Of a stretch of 64,000 bases of DNA, positions 40,843 to 52,602 are shown piece by piece (the stretch's first letter is position 1; each line of letters starts with the position of its first letter). The position numbers and the translations under genes are program-made. Origin of the DNA: Balamuthia mandrillaris (taxonomy: Eukaryota; Discosea; Longamoebia; Balamuthiidae); NCBI GenBank assembly GCA_031835245.1, contig JAVKOQ010000159.1, positions 52,501 to 116,500 of the forward strand, read 5' to 3'. The notes beneath the pieces are model-generated. The model saw only the letters and a list, made by a program, of their open reading frames with translations. It searched no databases and had not been told where the DNA came from.

Positions 40843-41990
40843 CTCGCTCTTTCGCTTGCACCTCTTTTTCTTCTGTTTTCGTTGACCTCCTTTCTGACAT
40901 CCTAACTCTGCTCTCTTCTGCTCTCTGCTCTCGCTTTATCCATTCTCTTATATTGTCTTTGGCTTGTGTTGGTCTTCTTGCCGTTTGCTTATCTCCGTTG
41001 TGTTCCTCTTTGACTTTAAATAACAAATGGATGACAATGTAGATTATGCACGAATGTTGGGGATGGTGCCTACTACACCCACCAACATGATGCCACGTTA
41101 CTTACAGCTATGGCGGCCTGATACACAAACAGTTGATACCCAATGGCCCGTTTCCGAATTCGAGGTGCGTTCTTCACTCCTTTGTTTTTGTTCTTTGTGC
41201 TTACTCAACAAACGACAAAAACACAAAAACAGAAATTGTTCGACGTGACATTTTGTCCGTTTATTCGTTGCACAAGCGACTATTTGTTGGAGTTGATGTA
41301 TAGTGGATTCTCTATCAATACTGTTGATACGGAGTTTAGAAAGAAGCACCAGAAACATATTTGGGAGGAGAGCACCGGCGACCAACACAACGTCATCTTG
41401 GCAAAGATTGATGATAGGGTCGGATATGGTGTGTTTGCGGCGAAAGACTTTGAGGCTGGTGACTTTATCGTTCGTTATGGCGGTTGTCTTACTGCTGAAG
41501 GTATCTTTCTGTTCGCTATTTGCTGCTGATCTCTGAGTTCCTCATTCTTTATTGATCTCAACCATTTTATTCCTCGACAGACGAAATAAAGGATAAAGCT
41601 TATACAGTGGTATCGGGAGTGGAAGGCGTGGCGCTGGATGCAAAGCGTTACCGCAACTTTGGCGGCATGATAAACCACTCCGCAACCCCAAATGCAGAAC
41701 TTCAATGTTTCTTTGATAGAGGAGCAGAACAAGCCATCGTCACAGCATTACATTGCATCGAGAGAGGTCAGCAGATCTTTTTGGATTACTCTGAGAATTA
41801 TTGGAGAGATGAAGAGGACGATGAAATTGGAGAAGAAAAAGAAGTGACGAAAGACAAAGAGGAGGGGAAAGGAAAAGAAAAGGTTTCATCCATTGGAGGC
41901 GGAGTGGAACATCAGAACATTGTCGAGATGGCGAACGGAGACACCACATCATTTCCCTTTCGTTTACCGCTACAACAAGAACATTTATAA
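40089..41990 (+). CDS. Ankyrin-SET domain protein (probable lysine methyltransferase)
   Basis: About seven exons. The N-terminal part (LIDRVQKVFYLSKVSFDENGGRAFSAKAKSIIDE) is unassigned. Two to three ankyrin repeats follow (HKSALHYAVLSRKPRMVEALLSAA, TGFTPLHFAVFVQSAEVLELLLRRYHADIDKLDNFFATPLDYA). The SET domain has VGYGVFAAKDFEAGDFIVRYGG, YRNFGGMINHSATPNAE (the SAM-binding NHS motif) and IERGQQIFLDYSENYW. No pre-SET cysteine cluster is seen. The tail is charged. The protein should transfer methyl groups from SAM to lysines of histones or other proteins; the substrate is unknown. An intron has a (CT)n run at 40801-40850. The stop is 32 bases from the convergent RhoGAP-gene stop. Confidence 0.85.
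40801..40850. repeat. (CT)n microsatellite in an intron of the ankyrin-SET gene
   Basis: Dinucleotide run directly after the donor, sense strand CT. Confidence 0.9.
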
Positions 41991-42022
41991 GTTGGGTCAT
42001 TACATCTTCAAATACAACAACA

Positions 42023-45000
42023 TCATTCGTTATTCGTTGTTTGTTTCTCACGCTCCTCCTTCTTTCGCTTTTTTCTTGTTGGACATGTGAGCACCACCAC
42101 CTCCTTCGTCTTCTTTGTTACAGGAGAAGAAGTGGTCGTGTCTCTCTGGGCAGAAGGGACAATGATCATGCTTCCTCCCATTTTCCTTTTGGTAGGAGAG
42201 TCACCAACCGAAGGAGAGAAAGCCTCTTTGGCGGTAACGAAGGGAGAAGGAGGAGAGGTTGAAGAGACATCAGCCACGGCGGCCTCTTTATCCTGGGAAG
42301 GTTTGCCTGCTCTGTCGCTGTTGCTTTTCTCTCGGTCGTCTTGGCTCTCTTTGTCTTCTTTGGCGTGAGCTCTATTGCGAGGAATGCGAAGCGTGTGCGC
42401 CTTTGCTCCAGCGTCTGGCCTTTTCTTCTTGGCAGGAATGGCGGTTGCGGCGCTGCTTCTAGTGGTTGGTGATCCTACTGAAGCAGAGGAGGATAATGAA
42501 GGAAGAGGTGGAGAAGAAGAAGCAGCAGAAGCGGAAGGGGTGGTCTCTCCTGTCATCTCTTTCGTTCGTTGAGCAGCGGCTTCCTTGGTCTCGCAAGCTG
42601 TCTTGGTTCGTTGTCTTCGTGAAGCTCCCGCTTTGGTGGTGCTCGGAGAGTCCACAGAGATGAGCTGACGAGGAGAGGAGCTTGGAGAGGAGGAAGAAGG
42701 ATTGCCGCTCTCCTCTCCAGACGACGACGTTATGGATTTGGAGCGGGCGTGTTTGCCTTTTGTCATAGGTTTAGGCTCCGCTGTCGCCTCCTTCTCCAAA
42801 GGGGTTGCCACTTTACTTCCTCCTTTGCTCTGCTTTCCTTCGAGAGAAACAACTGCAGCGGTATCGTGCCTTTGTCTTCGGCTCTTGCTTTTCTTTTCCG
42901 ATTTCTTCTCTGTCACCACGGACGAGCCAGAAGAAGAGGTGGATTGTTGCTTGTCTTTCTTCGGTTCAGCAGCTGTAGCCGTGACCGGGTCATCACTCTT
43001 ATTCTTAGAAGCCTTTGCTTGCATTGATGCTGCCGCGGTTTCTTTAACCGCTTCTTCGTCTGCTTTCTCTTCTTCCTCCTCTTTGTCGGAAGCATTCATG
43101 AGCCGAAGGTCTCGCAGAGACACGCTCCGACGCTTTTCTCGTTTTTTCTTATTAGCGGTCTTCTTGGAGAGGCCTGCTTCTTTCTCTTTTGTCGATGGCT
43201 CCAATGCTTCATTGCTTTCTTTTGCAGAGCTTGCTTGTTGCGATGCTTCTTCCTCCTCCTCTTCTTCTGTCTCCCCTTCCGCTTCCCTCTCTTCTTTCTC
43301 TGTCGTGTCTGCTTCTTTGGTCTCCGAAGAAGAAGCAGTAGCAGAAGAAAAGGAACCGGAAGAAGAAGCAGATGTTGAAGCGCTTGTAGGAGTAGACGGA
43401 ACGGACAAGGCGTCCTCCTTGGAGCTTTTTCTGGCAGATAGCACCTTCTTCAAGCTTTCTTCTCGAGAGAGGGAGCGCGCCTCTAGTTCTTTCTGTCGTC
43501 TGGCTTCCTCTTCCTTTCTTTTCATTTCCAACTCAATGGCCTGTATTTGAGAGAGAATGCCGACCTTTCGATCGTTGTCGGCTACTCGGCCCTGACGCTG
43601 AAGTTCAACTTTTTTTCTGAGGTCCTGTTCCAGCTCTTCTTGTATTTTGTTGGTGTACAAGGTTAAGAACTTTTGAATGCCTTCTTCTATAGGGAATTAC
43701 AATATCAGAAGTGGAAAACAAGAAGACAACGAGAGAAATGACCTTTACCAGGCTTTTGGTTTGCGTCTGTACTCTCAGTTGGTACGCTTGATTCCTTCTC
43801 CGTTTCCTCTGTCTCGTCTTGTTTTTCTGTAGTAGGGACATCCTGCGTCTCAGCATCACCTTGGTCTTCTTCCTGCGCAGGTACTTCCTTTTTCTCCGCC
43901 TCTTCTTCCTTTGCTTCAATGGCATCTTGCTTGAATGCTTCTGTTGGCTCATCCTCCTTATGTCCCTCGTATTCTCTCTCCTGATCTTTTCTCGTCTTTT
44001 CCTTTTGGTGTTCTTTTTCTTGTTCCGGTGTCTGTTCTTTGTCCTTCTCCTGTTTGTCCTTCTGTTTCTTCGCCTTTGTCTTCTTCTTGGTCGTCCTCCT
44101 CCTATCGACACTCTCTTCCTTGGGAGGCGGAGCATCCATTTCCTCATCCTCTTCTGCCTCATCGTCACCGATCACCTCCTCATTTGCAACTGTTATTGCC
44201 GGTTCCACCTTCTTTTGGGTCTTCGTATCCCCATCTTTGCCTTCAGTAGAGTCTTTGCTTTCCTCCTTCGAGGTGGTGGCAGTGGCAGCTACAACGGCAC
44301 CAGCAGCAGACGACTTTCGCTTTCTTTTGTTCGGCTTTCCAATGTCAGCAACACTGGCAGCAGAGTCAATGCTGCTTCTATGACGATGCAGTTTGCTTCC
44401 AGTTGCGCCTGTTGTGGTGGCAGCTACTGTGGATGTTACCGTTGCCGGTTTTTCTTCTTCGCTCTCTCCTTCAGCACTGACTTTGAGAGAGGGTTGCTGT
44501 GCTTGCTGTTGTTGCTTCCCTTTCTTCTTTTTCTTCTTTTTGCCCGTTTTCTCTTGTTGAGCTTTGCTCTCTTCCTTTGAATAGGCCGCACGAGAAGCCG
44601 ATACAGGTGGCGTCTCATCGGCCGAAGTTAGATCGTCAGCAGTTGACTGAAGGTCGCTGGACTTTCGGCTGCTGTTGCTGCCTTCGCTCTCAGAGCCATC
44701 ATCCCAGGAGGACGCGCTCTTGCCCCGTTTATGTTTTGTTCCTTTTCGTCCGGAAGTAGAAGGAGAGAGACTAGCGTTTTCAGAGGATGAAACAGAAGCG
44801 AAACCACGAGGTTCAGGAGCACTTCCAACAGAAGAAGAGGAGGCAGGGCCGGGTCCGCCAATGTCCATAGATACGATGATACGCCTCTGTCTGGTGATGA
44901 TGAGATGCAACTCCTTGATCCTTTCTCTGAGCATACTTATCTCTCGATCCTTGTCCTCCACCTCGCTGCAGAGGCGATCAAAGATGACGGTGATGGCGTG

Positions 45001-48000
45001 CTTACTCTCGTTGACGTACTTTCGCAGTTCCTCACTGCGTTTGTTGCGGCCTTCTCTCCATCGTTGCTCCTCCTTGTCACTCTCGTCTTCGGTCAGTTCG
45101 TTAAAGAGTTCAGCGTGGGAGGTTATGGCTTTGAGAAGAATGTCAATAGTGGCCCTTGACTCGGATACCATTCGCACAGCATCCGTCTCGTCCTTCCGCA
45201 TCAGCACTAACGGCGCAAATACAGTCGCCAGATTGAACGCGTCCATTCTGTTCTTGTCCGACCTATATGATATATGCAATACCAGGATATATCAGGAGAG
45301 TAAACAAGCAAGTAGAAGAAAAGGCATGAACGAAATAACAAGAAGGAAGAGAAGAAGAAGAAGAAGAAGAAGAAGAAGAAAACGAACCGTTTGTGTACTT
45401 CAGCAAGGAAGGCAACGAGGAACTTGAATATCTTGAGATTTGCCTCGGGCAAAGACGCCAACAGCACTCTCAACTTTAGAAACTGGGTGCGAGAGTCTTC
45501 ATTATTGTACAAGTCTATAAAGCTTTGATAGTGAGCATAAGTCAGGAGAGGTTCCGGAAGGTTTCGAAGGAACGTTTTGAGCAGATCGGCAACCACGTGT
45601 GGGCTGTACTGAGAGAGAGGGACGGGCTCTCCGCTATCATACTTTTCCTTCACTTGGTTCAAGCTCTTGGCATTTCCTGAAAGCCTGAACAGGCCTTCTG
45701 TTTCCAACTCTTTTTGTTGAAAGTAAAAAAGATATATATATATAAGAATATGATAAGAAGAAGGAGAGAGAGAATGAGAGAGAGCGTACGAGGCATGAGA
45801 CAGGCTACTGTTTGTTCCATAATGAGGGGTATCTCCCGCCGCTCGCCTTTCAACACATACATCAAGTCCCTCCCAAACGTCCTTCTGCTGCCCAGTTCTA
45901 GTTCCATGCGGTTGGCCAAGCCTCCGAATGCACATTCGAAGAGGTGAAAGCAGTTTTGTACTCCCTCGTTGCTCATCGCTCTGTTTGAATGCACAAATGA
46001 GGGAGAAGCAGACAAGAGAAACGAAGGGAAGACAAACCGTTGTTTGAAAGAGATTAAAGAAAGGGAGCTCTTCGCTCCAAACAAGGCATCAACCATCAGA
46101 GCAGCATCAGAGTCCTTCTTGCGAGCAGCGGCCTCCTGGGATGAGGAGTAGGTTGGCGTGTGGGCGCCACCTCTTGATGTCATGGCGAGGTACTCGGCAG
46201 CTCCCACCATGAGCTCCTTGGTTTCTGCCTTTTGAATCTGTCCTTGTTGTTCTTTGTCCAAGAACCGGAACACCACTGCAACAAAACAGTGTGAAACGAA
46301 TGAAGCTTAAAGAAAGAAGAAGAAAAAGAAGAAGAAGAAGAAGAAAAAGAAGAAGAAGAAGAAGAAGAAGAAGAAGAAGAAGAAGAAGAAGAAGAAGAAG
46401 AAGAAGAAGAAGAAGAAGAAGAAGAAGAAGAAGAAGAAGAAGAAGAAGAAGAAGAAGAAGAAGAAGAAGAAGAAGAAGAAGAAGAAGAAGAAGAAGAAGA
46501 ACGAAGACAGAAGAAAAAAAACTTTACGCTCAAGGCGAGAGTCAAGAGTGCCTCTGGCAGAAACAGCCAAAGTGGAAAGGAATTCTTCAAAGTCAACCAG
46601 GCCATCACACTTGCTGTCCACAGCCTGAAACAGCAGATCAAACAAAAGCGAGAACGTGGCTGCGATGGCAAACGGAATGCCTGCCGTGTTGTTCAGCAAA
46701 GAGGAGGCTGAAGGGGAAGGGCTCGGGTTTGGCAACACAGACGCAGCAGTCCCTCCGATGCCCGAACCCGAGGCGGAGAGGGTGGAAGAGGGGGTGGAGA
46801 CGAGGAAGGAAGCCAAAGGAAAGGCAGCATATTCGGAGAGGTACCTGGCCCACTCTTCCTTGTCGGGGCCGACCAGCGCCTTGTGCTTCTCGCTGCGGAC
46901 AAAGGCCAAGACCTGTCCGTTCCAGTGCTTCCATAAGTACTTGACCTCTTCCGGCAACACTATAGAGCCACAATAAATAATTATTATGAAAATGGTGGTG
47001 AGATGGAAGAAAGCTAACAGGAACAGCAAGAAATATGCGTACGGAGTGGATGGTTGACAATGGAGGGACATTCCTCAAGCAGCCTCTTGAACTTCTTCTG
47101 GTCCTTCTTGGAGAGTTCCAAATATTTCTTCTTGCGTTCACGGTCCCGTTCCTTTTCCTTTTCCCTCTCCTTCTCTCTCTCCTTCTCTCTTTCTCGCTCC
47201 TTCTCCCGCTCCCTTTCCTTTTCCTTCTCTCGTTCCTTCTCCGTTTTTTCCTTGCTGCTGCTGCTACCGCTGCCACCACTATCCTTCTCCTTCTCTCGTT
47301 CCTTCTCCGCTTTGTCTTTGCTGCTTCCGCCTCGAAGGAACGAAAGAGAAACGGGAGCCTTCAGCCCTCCCCCACTCGAAGAGGAGGAAGAAGGAAGCAC
47401 TCCTCCTTCTGAGCTATCCACCGATAACAATGCTGCTGGTTTGGTCGCAGCGGAGGGAGAAGAGGGAGAGGAAGAGGAGGAAGAGTGATATGCAGTGGAC
47501 GGCGAGAACGAACCAACACTATCGCCGATGAAAGGGAGGACTGCGAGCTCTTCTTGAAGCTCTTGGTTGGCTGTTGGAGCAGTTGATTCTTTGTTGGATG
47601 GCGCAGCAGATGAAGGGGCCTCTGAATACTGTTGTTGAGAGGTGGCGGTATCGCCATCGCGAAGGGATGAAGGGGATGCAGGAAGCGCCTCTTTTTCTTT
47701 CTCTTTCTCTTTCGTGACGGTGAGAGAGATGGAGGAGTTGGAAGTGGACAGAGGGAGCTGACTAGAGGCCAAGTTTGTCGCAGAAGTGGAGCCTCTGATG
47801 ATAGCGGATGCTTTGGGATTCTTCTCATTCTTCAGGGCGATACGCCGTTTCTCCGCGTCATCTTCTTTGTCAACCTCTTCGATTGTTTTGCCCGTTTCTT
47901 TTTCTTTGGAGGCCTTATCCGTAGCTTGTTGCTCTTCCTCCTCTTGACGTTGTTTATCTTCTGGCGTCCCTTCCAATACCACGAGCTTCACTGTTTTCTT

Positions 48001-48159
48001 GGTGGGTATAGTAGAGCCGCTGCCTTTCCTCTGGTCCTCATGTTCATCTTTGGTCTTCTCTTCCTCTTTATTCTCTTCTTCGGGGCTCGTCAATATGGCA
48101 TCTGCAGGAGGGCGAACGTCCATAGCCTTGCTACTTTTGCGCTTGACCGATGTTTTCAT
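42023..48159 (-). CDS. Large EF-hand plus RhoGAP signalling protein with low-complexity tails
   Basis: Multi-exon, roughly 1,600-1,700 residues. The first exon (47050-48159) encodes a Lys/Glu- and Ser-rich region with a long KEREKE helix. An EF-hand pair follows: DSKCDGLVDFEE, with Asp and Glu at the calcium-binding ends, and DKEQQGQIQKAE, a weaker loop. The RhoGAP domain covers IPLIMEQTVACL, ELETEGLFRLSGNAKSLNQVKEKYD (arginine finger in GLFR), DLLKTFLRNLPEPLLTYAHYQSFI, LPEANLKIFKFLVAFLAEVHK and NRMDAFNLATVFAPLVLMR. A coiled coil (ISMLRERIKELHLIITRQRRII) comes after it, then about 800 residues of Ser/Lys/Glu-rich sequence. It should switch off a Rho/Rac GTPase, perhaps under calcium control. 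An intron at about 46305-46520 is almost pure CTT repeat in sense. Confidence 0.87.
46311..46500. repeat. Long AAG microsatellite in an intron
   Basis: Almost uninterrupted AAG triplets for about 190 bases inside an intron of the EF-hand/RhoGAP gene; CTT on the sense strand. Confidence 0.97.
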
Positions 48160-48309
48160 CTTCTATCTTGCGGGGGTAGTATAACTGTACAGAGTATCGT
48201 CGTTGAGGTGCGTAAACAGCTTCTTTTTATATGACCTTCCAGTCCTCTTGTAGCCGTGTATCATGAAAAAAAGAAAATAAAAAGAACACACCTACCCAAC
48301 AAAATGAGC

Positions 48310-48657
48310 TCAAATGAGCCTGGTGGGGGAGCGGTTCACCGACTCTGTTTGTTTGTCGATACTATCTTCTTCCGCTTCTCTCCCCTGCAACGATAGTGAG
48401 GAGACCACCACCACCAGTGCTCCTCTTAGGAGCAAACAAAAAAAAGCAGCAAAGAACAACCCTCCAATAACCAAAAATAATAGATAAAAAAAACGCAAAC
48501 TAAGCCAAAGGGCGGCCCCCCATATAAGCTGAACGCTCTCTGCCGGTTGCCTTTTTTGGTATGGACGAGAGCGAGGACAGATTTTCGCTGCGATGGAATG
48601 AGATAGAAGGATGAGAGAGAGGACAGGAGATACTGAATAAGACAGGAGAGAAGACAT
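48310..48657 (-). CDS. Possible small single-pass membrane protein, hypothetical
   Basis: An uninterrupted 115-residue frame in the 554-base gap between the RhoGAP and AGMO genes. It has a signal-like N-terminus (LLSYSVSPVLSLILLSHSIAA), a strong membrane segment (LRFFYLLFLVIGGLFFAAFFCLLLRGALVVVV) and a short charged tail (GREAEEDSIDKQTESVNRSPTRLI). It starts 57 bases beyond the AGMO stop. I recognise no family. The alternative is that the gap is only the RhoGAP promoter and leader and the frame is chance. Confidence 0.22.
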   Translation of the reverse strand: MSSLLSYSVSPVLSLILLSHSIAAKICPRSRPYQKRQPAESVQLIWGAALWLSLRFFYLLFLVIGGLFFAAFFCLLLRGALVVVVSSLSLQGREAEEDSIDKQTESVNRSPTRLI

Positions 48658-48713
48658 GAGATCGAGAGCAAAAAGAGAGGAAAAAGAAGCGTGCGCATGG
48701 ATACGTGTTTTTT

Positions 48714-51018
48714 TTAATCACGCTTAGCATGAAGCAGCTGCAACTGGAGGGCCTGGTCCTTTTCGGCTTGCACCAGGTCCATATCTCCCAGTTCGTGCTC
48801 CTGCACAGCGACCTTCAACTCCTCCCTACAGGAGAGAAGCAACAACGCACTCACCGCAACGATTCCATAGGTGGCAACGCACAGAGGATGGCTCATAACC
48901 AAGAACAACTCCACTTCTGCGTTTTGTTTGTGTTGAGTGTTTTTTGTTTCTGCGTGGGGATAGAAGCAGAGAAGCAGCAGAAGATGAGAGATAAGAAAGT
49001 TAAATACCTGCAACGAATGAAGAGAAATACAAAGCAACAGTCCAACATCCCAAAGGAATGGCAACGATGATCCGCGTTATCTCCATCAACAAAGCCCATG
49101 CCTTGCGGTTACTGATGGCACCAAGGTTGTACAAGCTCCAGACGACAAAACCATTAAACAAGAAGAACCAATCGTAAGGCATGGCCGATTCCGCGATCAA
49201 AGCCATGTTGAAAATAATGACCGTTAGCAAGCAGTGAACCCCTATGTACCACTGAGCACTTTTCAAGTAGAGACAACAGAAAATCGAGGTTAGGAAGAAT
49301 AGTGTCAAAGAAAGTAGCATGAATGAAGACGAAAGGAAGGAAAAAAAGAACAAAAAAAAGAATCAACTGTACCGAGCAGATAAAGCGGGGTTGTATTTGA
49401 CCATGGCATCAGTTGAGCACGGCGGGATTGGGTACTCTGCATGAGGCTGACTGCCAGGAATCCACCCTGGTCCGTTAAATAAACACAACAACTTATTTTT
49501 GAATCCTTTTACTTTCCTATTGCGTGTTTTGAAGAATCTCAGATAAATGAAATGATACACTAACTGTCGATCAATGTCTCAACTTTGGTAGAAAGAAGAA
49601 AGCAAAGAGAGAGAAGCGACAGACGAACCGAATGTTGGCAAAAATGGCTCTCCAAGGATGAATGTTGGATTCGATTGGGTCCCATGTATTGATTGGATGG
49701 ATAGTTCCATATGCTATCGGGACCTGTCGGCATCACATATTGAGTTGAGAGGTAAGAAGTAAGACATGTTAATAAGTGAGAAATCATTTACCTCGTCCAG
49801 CTCTTCTTGAAAGGTTCCAAACAAACGATCAAAGATGCATAACGTGCCCCCGTAATTCTATTAACAAAGTGGAGAATAAGATTCAGAACACACATCCAAA
49901 AACCAGTAACAACGAAAAGTTATAAGCACCTTATCAATACAGTACTCGTTCTTGCCATGATGAACACGATGCTGACTAGGCGTATTCAAAATCCACTCCA
50001 AGGGGCCAAGCTTGCCCACAGCCGCTGTGTGAATCCAAAACTGGTACAGCAGGTTGAACTGGCTGTGTATGTAAAACAGAGATGGAGGAAAGAACAATGC
50101 CCACGGAACGTAGTACAGCCAAGATATGAAGGAGGTCAGGGTGGACTGACGCAGTGCTGTCGAGAGGTTGTACTCTTCTGATGAGTGATGCACAGAATGC
50201 ATAGCCCAAAAGGCGTGTACTGTATGTCCCGTTCTGTGATACCCTTTTGGAGAAAAGAAGAAACGGAAACCAGATTGAGAGAAGCAGCAAGTTAGAGAGG
50301 AGCAAAGAGAACGAAGTAAGAAGAAAGAAGAAAGAAATACTTACAATAGTAGCCCAACTCAACACAAACGAACATGAGCCACCAGGCAAGCATACCGCCG
50401 TCCTCAAAGCGTCGAGTAAGGGCAAAGTTTTGGTACACATAAGTATAAGGAGTGAAGGTCACCACACCGACCCACAAATGTTTGAAGAGCATCGAATAGA
50501 TGCCGAGCGACATGGAAGAGACAGAGTCGTTGGTGCGATATACTGAACTTCCTTTGTACCAAGACCATGCTTTTCGGTGGTGTTGGTTGAAAGTACCGCG
50601 TACATAAGAAACGGTTTGCGGAGAAGCAAAGAGAGAATAGAAGCTAAGCAAAAGATACAACGAGGAGTAAGAACGAACCAACTTCGAGAATGATGGAGCC
50701 GATGAAAATAGGGGACCACATGGCTACGTAGTCCTTTATTTTGTGACCCTCTTTCAGCTGGACGGCCTCGTACTCTGACTGCAAAAAGGCCAGGAACCAG
50801 CCGTGCAACGCCAGCATCACGGTTCCCGCAAGCACGTTGGCGATCGGACCCATCGATACCTCTTGCTTTGTGTTCTTGAACCGACCCAACACCTGGCCCT
50901 CCTCTTTCTTGCTGTTGTTATGGCTTCCGTTAGCCGCACCGGGTTCGTCCTTGCCAGGCCGCGACCGGGCAGTAGCCTGCGTCGCAGCAGCTACCGTTTT
51001 GCTTGCTCCTCCTTTCAT
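48714..51018 (-). CDS. AGMO: Alkylglycerol monooxygenase-like fatty acid hydroxylase (AGMO/TMEM195)
   Basis: Multi-exon. Diagnostic blocks are WYHRTGHTVHAFWAMHSVHHSSEEYNLSTALRQSTL, PPSLFYIHSQFNLLYQFWIHT, LGPLEWILNTPSQHRVHHGKNEYCIDKNYGGTLCIFDRLFGTFQEE and IHPINTWDPIESN. These hold the eight-histidine di-iron cluster (HRTGH, HSVHH, HRVHH) of the sterol desaturase/fatty acid hydroxylase superfamily in the AGMO-specific wording. The animal enzyme cleaves ether lipids using tetrahydrobiopterin in the ER membrane. Several membrane segments are seen (IANVLAGTVMLALHGWFLAFL, WYIGVHCLLTVIIFNMALIAE). The last exon adds a tail EELKVAVQEHELGDMDLVQAEKDQ. The start at 51018 is the most likely; an in-frame Met at 51075 would add 19 residues. 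Confidence 0.9.
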
Positions 51019-51417
51019 CCTAGGCCGTAGTACTGAAGGCAAGAAGGAGGGTGGGAGAAGCCTTCTTGCTGGCAAGCGAGCAGAGGGAGCGTGGTGCTGT
51101 TGTTGGTTTCGTGGTTGTGCCGCTCGGTGTAAGGGTTCCTCTGCTGTAGTAGTACATTGGGAAAAGGGAATTGGCCGAGTTCAAATTTTATGTCCCGAGG
51201 ACCTTTTATGGTTATTTTGTCGACATTAATATACTTAATATGGTAAGTAATATTAAAATGGAGCAGAAAAAGAGCGCAAGGGGAGCAGCAATCGTTCTGG
51301 AGGATCACCACAGAACAGCTGCCCCCAGCTGCTTGCTCTGTGTTTTCATCGGGGAGGTTGTTGTTCCTGTGGTGCGCAAGCGGAAAAAACGGCACATCGA
51401 ATATCTGAACGGGTGTT
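51019..51417. promoter_or_regulatory. AGMO promoter region
   Basis: The spacer upstream of AGMO and downstream of the secreted-protein gene (both minus). It contains GTCGACATTAATATAC at 51219 in an AT-rich patch, about 200 bases upstream of the start, again the GTCGAC word. No gene is seen. Confidence 0.4.
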
Positions 51418-52220
51418 TTAATACATGGTAAATGGATGGACGCGTGCTGATGATCCTCCATCGTCATTGTCGCCATCATTATTGCCATCACCGCCATCAT
51501 CACCGTCATTCGTGCCATCCTCTGTGCCGTCTTCATCTCCATCAACAGTTCCATCCGTGGTTCCATCTTCTCCTGTTGGAGGCCATGATCGTCCGTTGTT
51601 CGTGACGCCCCATGTTTGCGTCTCGTCATCACAAACTCCACTCTCGAAAAGAGGAGGAGCACAACAATCGGGAGTGACGCTGTCCGTGTCCGCATTGCCG
51701 GAGATGGTGACGGTGCACAGCCCACTTTCGGGATCGATGGCTGCCTGCACGTCCGCTACCAGCCATGTCTGAATGCCCAGTCCAAACCAGGGATCCTCAT
51801 AGGAGAGCTCGCAGTCATCAGAGAGCATGAACTGGGCACCAGAGTTGTCGGGATTCTGATGTACACCGTCCCCATTGCCTTCCTTTTAGGTTTTTTTTGG
51901 GGGTGGTTAGGGGAGTAAAAAGAGGAAAAGAAGGAGACGGACCAAACCTGAACCGGAAGTTCCTCTTGCGTCCAGTACCAGTTGTTAATCTGAATGCCAA
52001 TGCCAGGAGCGTTGGTAAAGTCACCGCTGTGGTCGTAGTACTCTCCTCTTGGGACGTTTTGTTGGTTTGGAAAGTCAAGAAAGAGAGTCAAGGAGTTGCC
52101 GTTGGCGCAGCTGGAGACGGGCAGGTTGTTCTTCACGCGGACGGTTTGCTCGGCGGCATGACTAATAGGCATTGCCACCGAGAGCAAGAGAGTCGCAAGC
52201 AAGAGAGAAGATGTGGTCAT
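51418..52220 (-). CDS. Secreted protein with Asp/Gly/Thr-rich C-terminal repeats, unknown family
   Basis: Two exons, 51948-52220 and 51418-51882, join in frame to 245 residues. A clear signal peptide (MTTSSLLLATLLLSVAMPISHAA) is followed by a cysteine-containing domain (VKNNLPVSSCANGNSLTLFLDFP, GIGIQINNWYWTQEELPVQ, GAQFMLSDDCELSYEDPWFGLGIQTWLVADV, GLCTVTISGN, DCCAPPLFESGVCDD) that looks like a small beta-rich extracellular fold. The tail is a run of DGT/DGD/GDN units that could bind calcium. No membrane anchor or enzyme motif is seen. Function is unknown. Confidence 0.7.
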
Positions 52221-52602
52221 GCTGTTACGTTAAGAGGCTGCGCGCTTTGTTGTGTTGGTTTGTGACGGGTGGAATGAGTCAGCGGTTCCTTACTTTCACC
52301 TTGCTTTCTTCAATAACCCTGAAAACAAATCGCCGAATGATCCTTCGGCTAATTACCTCTAATGAATGAATGAGCGGGTGCAATGCAAGGGCAGACGAGG
52401 CTCGAGAAAGCGTACTTGTGTGTGCGCCTTCCTTATTCCGTCTCGCTCTTACCTGGCCTTCGAATCAAGGGGGGTTTTCGTTGGGTTTGTTGCTTTTTTT
52501 ATTCCATGTCATTCTTTATCCCTTAAGACCTGGAAGCCTGCTTTGTTAGTATGCGGCACACGTGAGCCGAGAGTTTAGGCTATCAAGAGGAGGAGAGCAC
52601 CC
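52221..52602. promoter_or_regulatory. Divergent promoter region between secreted-protein and EDD-motif membrane-protein genes
   Basis: 382 bases. A small hairpin GCCGAA-TGATCC-TTCGGC lies at about 52332-52349. On the minus strand CAG|GTAAGAG near 52450 could be the donor of a leader intron for the secreted-protein gene. No TATA box is clear. Confidence 0.35.

Noticed and set aside
46291-46944. Plus-strand frame coding a long Lys/Arg run
   Set aside because: It is the antisense of an AAG repeat in an intron and of exons of the EF-hand/RhoGAP gene.
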